A stretch of DNA of 10,404 nt from an uncultured Porphyromonadaceae bacterium (GTDB lineage Bacteria > Bacteroidota > Bacteroidia > Bacteroidales > Muribaculaceae). Position 1 is the stretch's first letter, and each line of letters opens with the position of its first letter. This document shows, one piece after another, positions 1-6,114 of this stretch. Location: the NCBI GenBank assembly GCA_947177605.1, contig CAMWUX010000023.1:1-10404 (forward strand), written 5' to 3'. The translations under genes and the position numbers were made by a program. The notes under the pieces are model-generated. The model was not told the DNA's origin. It searched no databases and saw only the letters and a program-made list of their open reading frames with translations.

Positions 1-1
1 C

Positions 2-229
2 ATCACTATGATGTTCAATATGGAGCGTCGCCACGGCCAGATGAAGCCCGTGATCCAGAAAGCTCTCGTACGCCTCGACGGCACTCCCTTCCAGAAGTTC
101 GCCTCCAAGCGCGACAAGTGGGCGCTCAGCACCGAGTACGTATTCCCCGGCCCCATCCAGTACTTCGGCCCGGCTGAAGTATGCGACCAGCCTACTATGA
201 CCCTCCAGTACGAGGCTCTTGATAAGTAA
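2..229 (+). CDS. pfp: Pyrophosphate-dependent 6-phosphofructokinase, C-terminal end (partial)
   Basis: Only the last 75 codons are inside the window; the reading frame is open from base 2 and stops with TAA at 227-229, and the gene continues off the left edge. The visible tail includes [23 protein letters not shown] and a short end after TLQYE. I recognise this as the C-terminus of the long (about 550 residue) diphosphate:fructose-6-phosphate 1-phosphotransferase typical of Bacteroidales, which phosphorylates fructose 6-phosphate with PPi instead of ATP in cytoplasmic glycolysis. The catalytic core is outside the window, so the assignment rests on tail similarity recalled by eye. The ATG codons at 8 and 11 are internal methionines, not starts. 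A strong hairpin follows 28 bases after the stop. Confidence 0.82.
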   Translation: MTMMFNMERRHGQMKPVIQKALVRLDGTPFQKFASKRDKWALSTEYVFPGPIQYFGPAEVCDQPTMTLQYEALDK

Positions 230-257
230 TCCCATCCAACCTTCAATATCAGCTTGC

Positions 258-301
258 AGAAGGCTGCGCACCGATATGCCTATAGCAGTGCGCAGCCTTC
301 T
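258..301 (+). terminator. Strong hairpin after pfp, likely intrinsic terminator
   Basis: A perfect 14-bp stem pairs 258-271 with 288-301 (core AAGGCTGCGC / GCGCAGCCTT), with a 16-base loop that can itself form a 3-bp ATA/TAT mini-stem. The following bases (TATTA) contain only a weak T tract. Position after pfp fits a terminator. It also lies only 12 bases ahead of the metF ATG, so it could act as a metF leader structure if transcription enters from upstream. Confidence 0.7.
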
Positions 302-313
302 TATTAATGTGTT

Positions 314-1273
314 ATGAGCCAAAGTGTAGCCGAATTTCTTGCTGCTGACCATCCCACGGCCTTTTCATTCGAGATCCTTCCGCCTGTGCGAGGCAAGAGT
401 ATCGAATCGACATATCGCAACATCGAGCGTCTGCTCGATTTTAATCCGGCATACATTAATATTACCACCCACCGCAACGAGGTGTCGTATCGCCCGGCTC
501 CCGACGGCGGATTCGTGGAGGTGAGCAATCGGCGGCGCCCCGGTACCGTAGCCGTAGCCGCCGCCTTGCGCGAACGATATAATGTACGTGCGGTGCCTCA
601 TCTGATCTGCGGCGACTTCTCGCGTAGCGAAATAGAGGATCAGCTTATCGACCTCTCTTATCTCGGTATCACCGACCTGCTTGTACTTCGAGGTGATCGG
701 CCTAAAAATTCCCACATATTCACTACACATGCCGACGGCCACTCCCATGCCGCGCAGCTTGCCGATCAAGTGATGTGTTTCAACCGCGGCGTGATGGCTG
801 ACGGCTCCGAGTCCGATCCACTTACTGTTCCTTTCACATTCGGCGTGGCCGGATATCCTGAGAAGCATGAGGAAGCTATGAATCTCAATGTGGACCTCGA
901 CCATCTTAAAGCCAAAGTGGATGCCGGTGCTTCCTACATCGTAACCCAGATGATATTCGACAATGCAAGGTTTTTCACCTTTGTCGATGCTTGTCGCAGT
1001 AGAGGCATCACGGTGCCTATCATTCCGGGGCTCAAACCTCTTACTTCGCTACGCCAACTGTCGATGCTCCCGCGTATCTTCCATATCGATATCCCCGACG
1101 ATCTGGCCCGTGAGTTGAGCCGCTGCACCGACGATACTCAGGTGAAATATGTAGGCGTCGAGTGGGCTGTAAGTCAGGCCTCCGAACTCAAGGCGAGGGG
1201 AGTGCCGAGTATCCATTTTTATGCAATGAGCGCGGTGGAGAGTGTCGCTGCCATAGCTCGTCGCGTCTATTAA
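314..1273 (+). CDS. metF: Methylenetetrahydrofolate reductase
   Basis: This 319-residue protein reduces 5,10-methylene-tetrahydrofolate to 5-methyl-tetrahydrofolate with a flavin cofactor, supplying the methyl donor for MetH next door. It has the whole family pattern of the FAD-binding TIM barrel: FEILPP near the N-terminus, with Glu20 matching the catalytic Glu of E. coli FEFFPP; PHLICGDFSR around residue 96; LRGD at 125-128; GVAGYPEKH; DAGASYIVTQMIFD; PGLKPLT; and a C-terminal GVEWAVSQASEL...HFYAMS segment. Length is close to the roughly 300-residue bacterial form, with no eukaryotic regulatory domain. The ATG at 314 gives the normal short leader before FSFEILPP; no Shine-Dalgarno sequence is visible, as is usual in Bacteroidetes. 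The electron donor (NADH or another) cannot be read from the sequence. metH follows after 13 bases, so the two are probably one transcript. I found no TAnnTTTG promoter just upstream. Confidence 0.96.
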   Translation: MSQSVAEFLAADHPTAFSFEILPPVRGKSIESTYRNIERLLDFNPAYINITTHRNEVSYRPAPDGGFVEVSNRRRPGTVAVAAALRERYNVRAVPHLICGDFSRSEIEDQLIDLSYLGITDLLVLRGDRPKNSHIFTTHADGHSHAAQLADQVMCFNRGVMADGSESDPLTVPFTFGVAGYPEKHEEAMNLNVDLDHLKAKVDAGASYIVTQMIFDNARFFTFVDACRSRGITVPIIPGLKPLTSLRQLSMLPRIFHIDIPDDLARELSRCTDDTQVKYVGVEWAVSQASELKARGVPSIHFYAMSAVESVAAIARRVY

Positions 1274-1286
1274 TTATTATACATGA

Positions 1287-4200
1287 ATGTGTAAGTCTCG
1301 TCTTGATATTCTCAAGGAAGCACTCCACAGCCGTATTCTCGTGCTCGACGGCTCGCTCGGCGTCAGCTTCCAGAATCTGCATCTGTCGGAGGCACGGATG
1401 CGTGGTCATGAATTTGAATCGCATTCCCGCGACCTTTCGGGCAACTTCGATATCCTCAACCTTACTGCTCCCGACGTAGTGGAGGGCATCCACCGCTCAT
1501 TCCTCGAAGCGGGAGCCGACATTATCGAGACCAACACATTCAACTCTCAGACACTATCGCAGGAGGAGTATGCAACTTCGCACCTTGTAGCACGTCTCAA
1601 TACCGAAGGCGCACGGATAGCGCGTCGAGTCGCCGACGAGTTCACACTGCTCAACCCTTCCAAGCCACGATTTGTAGCCGGCTCGATAGGGCCGACTGCC
1701 TACACGCTTTTGATGAGCGGCAATGTGGCTGATTCCGAGGCTACGGCTGTCGATTTTGCTGCCGTGCGTTTAGCCATGGCCGAGCAGGCGCAGGCTCTTA
1801 TCTCTGGTGGCGTCGATTTCCTTCTGATAGAGACCATTTTCGACGCGCTGAATGTTAAAGCCACTATGGCCGGCGTAGCCGACGCCCGTTCGGCTACCGG
1901 TATTGACATCCCTGTAGTACTGTCGATGACACTCTCCGATGCGTCGCGGCGTCTGCTCACGGGAATGACGCCCGAGGCTTTTCTTGCCTCCCTGGCCTAT
2001 ACCGGGCCTATTGCCGTGGGGTTCAATTGTTCCGGCGGACCCGCGTCGCTTGTCGACAGTGTGCGCCGTCTCAATGAGGTTTCCCCATTCCCGACAATAC
2101 TTTATCCCAATGCCGGACTGCCCGACGGCCTCGGCCATTATTCCGAGTCGCCCGAAGCTTTTGTGTCGGCGTTGCGCCCTCTCCTTGCCGATGGCCAACT
2201 TAATATCGTAGGCGGTTGCTGCGGTACCACCCCGGCTCACATTGCCGCACTTGCTGCCGAGGTCGATCGGTATAAGCCGCGTGTGCCCTCGGCGGGACGT
2301 GTGGCATGGCTCGCCGGACTTGAGGCTTTTGAGCCACGGGGCAATGGCTTTATCAATGTCGGGGAGCGCTGCAATGTAGCCGGAAGCCGTAAGTTCTTGC
2401 GGCTCATCAAAGAGAAAGCGTATGCCGAGGCGGTGGAAATCGCAGTCAGGCAGGTACGCGATGGTGCCATGATACTCGACATCAACCTCGATGATGCCAT
2501 GCTCGACAGCAAGGCAGAGATGGCGCATTTCCTCCGTCTGCTGTCGGCCGATGCCGAGGCCGCTTCTGTGGCCTGGATGATTGATTCATCGTCGTTCGAC
2601 GTGATCGAGACGGCCCTTCAGAATATCGGTGGGAAAGCGATTGTCAATAGTATCTCGCTCAAGCACGGCACAGATGAGTTTATGCGTCAGGCCGACATAA
2701 TCCGCAGCTATGGTGCCGCAGTAGTGGTGATGCTTTTCGACGAGGAGGGACAGGCTACCGACTACGACCACAAGATCCGTGTGGCGCGCCGCGCCTACGA
2801 TCTGCTCACATCCCGTGGCTGGGATCCGCGCGATATCATCATCGACCCCAATATCCTTACCATCGCCACCGGCATCGATGCCCACGCCAGTTATGGCATT
2901 GACTTTATCGAGGCCGTGCGTTGGATCAAGCGCAATCTCCCCGGAGCGCGTACAAGCGGGGGAGTGAGTAACTTGTCGTTTGCCTTCCGCGGAAACAACT
3001 ATATCCGTCAGGCCATGCACGCCGTATTCCTCTACCATGCCATAGCCGCCGGTCTGGATATGGCCATTGTAGATCCCAATTCTCGCATCGTCTATTCCGA
3101 TATCGCTCCTGAGTTGCTTAAGACGCTCGAAGATGTGATATTATGCCGTACGACCGATGCCACCGACCGACTCTCCGCTCAAGCTGCCGAGTATGCCGTT
3201 GTCGCGCAAGGGGGCGTTTCGGCTGAGATACACACTGAGATACCTGCCGCTATAGACAGCCGACTTATACGGGCCATAATGACAGGCGACACCTCCCGGC
3301 TTGCAGCTGACATACCCGAGGCGGTGGAGCATTGCGGAAGTGCTTCACGTGTGATTGCCGACATTCTTATGGTAGGTATGGAGCAGGTGGGGTGTCTTTT
3401 TGGCGAGGGAAAACTGTTTTTGCCGCAGGTGATAAAGAGTGCCCGATGCATGGCCGCCGCGGTAGAGCTGCTACGCCCGTATATGGAGCGCGATGTCGTC
3501 GATGCACCGTCGAAAGGACGCATAGTAGTGGCTACCGTTAGAGGCGACGTGCACGATATCGGAAAGAATATCGCCGCAGTGGTGATGCGGTGCAACAACT
3601 TCGAGGTCATCGACCTCGGAGTGCAGGTCGAAGCTTCGGCAATACTTGATGCCGTACGTCGCTATGATCCCGATTTCGTAGGGTTGAGCGGCCTTATCAC
3701 CCCGTCGCTCCACGAGATGGAGGTTGTACTCCATACATTACGGGAGGGAGGCGTGTCCATTCCTGTACTCGTAGGTGGGGCGGCTACCTCGCCGCTGCAT
3801 ACAGCGCTCAAACTCGCGCCCGAATATCCCGACGGAGTGGTGGTTCAGGTGGCCGACGCTGCCAAAAACGGAGTTGTGGCATCGCGCCTGCTGACCGACT
3901 ACGCTACCGCCGTGGCCGACATACGCGCTGAACAGAGGCGGCTTGTAGCCGAGTATATCTCTTCCGATGCGCTCTCCTCGCAGCAATCGGCCGGGCGACT
4001 GTCGATCGACTGGTCGAAAGAATCCATAGTGCGCCCGTCGTATCTCGGCTGCCGCACTATTTCAGATATTAATGTAGCTGATGTGGCTCCTTATATCAAT
4101 TGGGTATACTTCCTCAACTGTTGGCGTGTGCATCCCGCAACGCCCGAAGCAGATCAATTGCTCTCCGAAGCGCAGGCGCTCGTTGATAGCCTCGGTGCAT

Positions 4201-4754
4201 TGGCATTACAAGCTCGCGTGGGATTCTTCGAGGCGACAGCATCGGACGATTCTTTCGATATTGGTGATACCCGGATTCCCGCACCGCGTCAGCAACCGCG
4301 ATCCGATCGTGAGGTGTGTCTTTCGCTGGCCGATTTCATCAATCCGGCGGGCGACTACATCGGCGCTTTTTGTGTGAGCATCGGTGAAGAGCTGCGTGAA
4401 CTACTTCACGCTAAAACCGACGACTACTCACGGCTCTTGCTGCAGTCCGTATGCGACCGTCTTGCCGAAGCCACATCCGAATACCTTCATCGACTTGTGC
4501 GTACCGACTTATGGGGCTATTCACCCGACGAGCCGTCCGATATGGATATGATCCTCCGCGGAAAATACCGGGGAATACGCCCGGCAGTGGGCTACGGCTG
4601 CCTGCCAGATCAGTCTGTCATGCATAAACTTTCCGCATTGCTCGGATTCGACGAAATCGGAGTGGAAGTGACTGCCAACGGGGCACTTATGCCCGCTTCG
4701 TCAGTGGCCGGATTTTATATTTCAAGTCCCCATGCCCGGTATTTTACCGTCTGA
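1287..4754 (+). CDS. metH: Cobalamin-dependent methionine synthase
   Basis: The 1155-residue enzyme moves the methyl group of methyl-tetrahydrofolate via cobalamin to homocysteine, in the cytoplasm. All four modules are present in order. The homocysteine domain (about 10-325) has zinc ligands Cys248 in GFNCSGG and Cys311-Cys312 in GGCCGTT. The pterin domain (about 350-640) opens with GERCNVAGSRK at 359. The helical cap (about 660-735) precedes the B12 domain, with DVHDIGKN containing the cobalt ligand His756, SGLITPS and GGAATS. The AdoMet reactivation domain (about 910-1155) has EYLH (Glu1065), RPAVGY at 1098-1103 and Tyr1144. E. coli MetH is 1227 residues; this one ends about 27 residues sooner after the last conserved Tyr. 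The Asp of the E. coli IDW motif is Asn938 here. Start: ATG 1287; another ATG four bases earlier gives only a three-codon frame. No cobalamin riboswitch fits in the 13-base gap after metF. Confidence 0.97.
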   Translation: MCKSRLDILKEALHSRILVLDGSLGVSFQNLHLSEARMRGHEFESHSRDLSGNFDILNLTAPDVVEGIHRSFLEAGADIIETNTFNSQTLSQEEYATSHLVARLNTEGARIARRVADEFTLLNPSKPRFVAGSIGPTAYTLLMSGNVADSEATAVDFAAVRLAMAEQAQALISGGVDFLLIETIFDALNVKATMAGVADARSATGIDIPVVLSMTLSDASRRLLTGMTPEAFLASLAYTGPIAVGFNCSGGPASLVDSVRRLNEVSPFPTILYPNAGLPDGLGHYSESPEAFVSALRPLLADGQLNIVGGCCGTTPAHIAALAAEVDRYKPRVPSAGRVAWLAGLEAFEPRGNGFINVGERCNVAGSRKFLRLIKEKAYAEAVEIAVRQVRDGAMILDINLDDAMLDSKAEMAHFLRLLSADAEAASVAWMIDSSSFDVIETALQNIGGKAIVNSISLKHGTDEFMRQADIIRSYGAAVVVMLFDEEGQATDYDHKIRVARRAYDLLTSRGWDPRDIIIDPNILTIATGIDAHASYGIDFIEAVRWIKRNLPGARTSGGVSNLSFAFRGNNYIRQAMHAVFLYHAIAAGLDMAIVDPNSRIVYSDIAPELLKTLEDVILCRTTDATDRLSAQAAEYAVVAQGGVSAEIHTEIPAAIDSRLIRAIMTGDTSRLAADIPEAVEHCGSASRVIADILMVGMEQVGCLFGEGKLFLPQVIKSARCMAAAVELLRPYMERDVVDAPSKGRIVVATVRGDVHDIGKNIAAVVMRCNNFEVIDLGVQVEASAILDAVRRYDPDFVGLSGLITPSLHEMEVVLHTLREGGVSIPVLVGGAATSPLHTALKLAPEYPDGVVVQVADAAKNGVVASRLLTDYATAVADIRAEQRRLVAEYISSDALSSQQSAGRLSIDWSKESIVRPSYLGCRTISDINVADVAPYINWVYFLNCWRVHPATPEADQLLSEAQALVDSLGALALQARVGFFEATASDDSFDIGDTRIPAPRQQPRSDREVCLSLADFINPAGDYIGAFCVSIGEELRELLHAKTDDYSRLLLQSVCDRLAEATSEYLHRLVRTDLWGYSPDEPSDMDMILRGKYRGIRPAVGYGCLPDQSVMHKLSALLGFDEIGVEVTANGALMPASSVAGFYISSPHARYFTV

Positions 4755-4794
4755 GTGTTACCGTGTGGTGAAAGAATAATCACAAAAAAGTGAG

Positions 4795-4814
4795 AAAATT
4801 GTTACAAAATTGTT
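4795..4814 (+). repeat. Two 9-base direct repeats, 11-base period, upstream of manA
   Basis: AAAATTGTT occurs at 4795-4803 and again at 4806-4814, separated by AC. The period is about one helical turn, and the second copy overlaps the TTG of the predicted -33 element. That is where an operator would sit, but the sequence is A/T-rich and short, so chance is possible. Confidence 0.4.
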
Positions 4815-4843
4815 GCGGCATTAAAAATCATTACTTACCTTTG
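4813..4843 (+). promoter_or_regulatory. Bacteroidetes-type promoter for manA
   Basis: TTG at 4813-4815, then exactly 20 bases, then TACCTTTG at 4836-4843, which matches the Bacteroidetes sigma-ABfr consensus TTTG-N19/20-TAnnTTTG in both boxes apart from the first T. It lies in an A/T-rich gap after metH, and transcription would start near 4850, about 36 bases before the manA ATG. The spacer equals that of the second promoter in this window. Confidence 0.75.
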
Positions 4844-4865
4844 CGATGTCCTACTATCGGGACAA

Positions 4866-4889
4866 ATGATTAACCGCAACCGATCATGA
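4866..4889 (+). CDS. Possible 7-codon leader peptide overlapping the manA start
   Basis: Downstream of the predicted transcription start, ATG at 4866 opens a frame encoding MINRNRS that stops at TGA 4887-4889. The stop overlaps the manA start codon as ATGA (4886-4889). If translated, ribosomes would terminate exactly on the manA start. There is no ribosome binding site to support it, and such a short frame can arise by chance. I list it because it is the only ATG between the promoter and manA and its position is exact. Confidence 0.25.
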   Translation: MINRNRS

Positions 4890-5854
4890 CAGCCACAACT
4901 ATCGGTCCTTGGAAATTAGGGCCAGCGTTCGTAACCTCCGAGGAAGCCAATGAGCAGCTCGAGAAGTACAAAGGTATCAGCCATACTGAGCGCCTGTTCG
5001 AGACGTGGGAGGCTTCGGCCATACCCGGACACCTCTCCATCGTGGCCGAAGGCCCTGATGCCGGTCTCACCATACCTCAGCTGATCGAGAAGTATGGCGA
5101 GCAATTTCTAGGTAAGCGTGTGGCCAAGGAATATGGACCCGTATTCCCTCTGCTCATGAAGCTCGTGTATTGCTGTGGCGACCTCACACTCCACGTGCAT
5201 ACCCCCGATGCATTTGCCGAAGACGATTTCGGCGTACTCGGACGCGAGGAGTTCTGGTATATCCTCGATGCTCCCGAGGGTGCTGAAATACTCACAGGAT
5301 TTAATGAGGCTATCACTGTCGAAGAATTTGAAGATGCCGTTAAAAATCACACAATTATCAACCATATAGCGCGTACTCCGGCCTGCCCGGGCGATGCTTT
5401 CTATATCCCGGCCGGACGCCCCCACAGCCTCACCCCCGGCATCCTTCTCCTCGAAATCTTCGACCCGGCTATGAGCGGTCACGACCTATATTCGTTCCGC
5501 GATCCGGAACGTGTTGTCGATTCCGACACACTCGCCGATGCAGCCGATGCCATCGACGTCACCGTACTTCCGTCCTATCGCACAGAGCCCGAACCGGCTA
5601 TCGACGGTATTGAAGGTCTCGCCCATACGAGTCACTTCTCCGTCAATCGTCTCACCATCTCCGGCAAGAAGATTCTCTACAACTACGAAAACTCCTTCGT
5701 GCTCTACCACTGCGTAGAAGGAGAAGTGAAACTCTCCGTGGGGTCTGACGAATCTGCCATCTCCCTGTGCCGAGGCGAGAGCGTAGTTGTGGCCGGAAGC
5801 TCCAAGCGTATCGTGTTCGATGGCGAGGGGGTAGTAGTGGCAGCCCACATGTAG
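4886..5854 (+). CDS. manA: Mannose-6-phosphate isomerase, class I (divergent)
   Basis: A 322-residue cupin-fold protein of the short class I phosphomannose isomerase type, which interconverts mannose 6-phosphate and fructose 6-phosphate using a metal ion. The family order is visible: FETWEAS (usual ESWEIS) near residue 40; PLLMKL; LTLHVHTPD with His103 and His105; GREEFWYILDAPEGA with Glu122; an FNEAITVEEFEDA segment; and GDAFYIPAGRPHSL with His180. His105, Glu122 and His180 match the metal ligands of the family. Departures: the usual QVHP is HVHTP, the usual GKxE is GREE, and the conserved YRIYD-type segment after AEI is replaced by LYSFRDPER. The protein could therefore act on a related sugar phosphate. 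It has its own promoter 40-70 bases upstream and seems monocistronic or weakly linked to what follows. Start ATG 4886 has no Shine-Dalgarno sequence. Confidence 0.85.
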   Translation: MTATTIGPWKLGPAFVTSEEANEQLEKYKGISHTERLFETWEASAIPGHLSIVAEGPDAGLTIPQLIEKYGEQFLGKRVAKEYGPVFPLLMKLVYCCGDLTLHVHTPDAFAEDDFGVLGREEFWYILDAPEGAEILTGFNEAITVEEFEDAVKNHTIINHIARTPACPGDAFYIPAGRPHSLTPGILLLEIFDPAMSGHDLYSFRDPERVVDSDTLADAADAIDVTVLPSYRTEPEPAIDGIEGLAHTSHFSVNRLTISGKKILYNYENSFVLYHCVEGEVKLSVGSDESAISLCRGESVVVAGSSKRIVFDGEGVVVAAHM

Positions 5855-5867
5855 GCAGCCCTCCCGC

Positions 5868-5898
5868 TTGATTTTCTCCATCCGATTGCGTATCTTTG
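5868..5898 (+). promoter_or_regulatory. Bacteroidetes-type promoter for the small membrane protein-dxs-trkAH run
   Basis: TTG at 5868-5870, a 20-base spacer, and TATCTTTG at 5891-5898 match TTTG-N19/20-TAnnTTTG. It lies 14 bases after the manA stop, and transcription would begin near 5905. This position rules out the TTG codon at 5896 as a translation start for the next gene, because that codon is inside the -7 box. I see no terminator for manA before it, so some read-through from manA is possible. Confidence 0.75.
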
Positions 5899-5943
5899 TC
5901 GGCGTTAATATTCCCAACTAAAGATACCAATCCACACGCGCAC

Positions 5944-6114
5944 GTGAATACCGCCACAAAATTCCGACTCTTTTGCATTACCCTGCTATGGCTGCTGCTA
6001 TGCTGGATTGTGGTGGCATCCACTCCACGCATCACCCTCTACACCATCTTCATACTTGTGGCATCCGGGATCGTGGTCTTCGTGCCGTTGTATAAAAAAT
6101 ACAAGAAGCAATGA
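5944..6114 (+). CDS. Small two-helix membrane protein of unknown function
   Basis: I do not recognise this 56-residue protein. The frame is open from 5896, but the predicted transcript starts near 5905, so the first plausible start is GTG at 5944. The product is short and mostly hydrophobic: helix 1 spans roughly residues 9-26 (FCITLLWLLLCWIVVAS), a tight turn STPR follows, helix 2 spans roughly 30-48, and the tail YKKYKKQ is strongly basic. Lys/Arg at both ends and few charges in the turn suggest a hairpin in the inner membrane with both termini in the cytoplasm. Its TGA (6112-6114) overlaps the dxs ATG as ATGA, so it should be translationally coupled to dxs and sits first in the dxs-trkA-trkH run. 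No cysteine lipobox or signal-peptidase site is evident. It could be an accessory to the Trk transporter or simply a lineage-specific small protein. That it is translated is likely from position, but unproven. Confidence 0.6.
   Translation: MNTATKFRLFCITLLWLLLCWIVVASTPRITLYTIFILVASGIVVFVPLYKKYKKQ

Noticed and set aside
230..313. SAM or cobalamin riboswitch upstream of metF-metH
   Set aside because: Only 84 bases separate pfp and metF, and I see a simple hairpin but no multi-helix core or B12-box-like sequence; the 13-base metF-metH gap is too short.
365..904. Minus-strand open frame of 179 codons opposite metF
   Set aside because: It is an antisense shadow of the metF coding sequence, without domain signal or its own promoter.
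1770..2528. Minus-strand open frame of 252 codons opposite metH
   Set aside because: It is a shadow of metH; the product has no recognisable motif and the + strand frame is certain.
4737..4749. CGGTA-TTT-TACCG hairpin at the end of metH as a terminator
   Set aside because: The stem has only 5 bp, lies inside the coding sequence up to the penultimate codon, and has no T tract after it.
4848..4863. GTCC...GGAC inverted repeat at the predicted manA transcription start
   Set aside because: A 4-bp stem with an 8-base loop is too weak to call an operator or a structure.
5896..5943. TTG at 5896 as the start of the small membrane protein
   Set aside because: The TTG is the end of the predicted -7 box TATCTTTG, so it would lie upstream of the transcript start.
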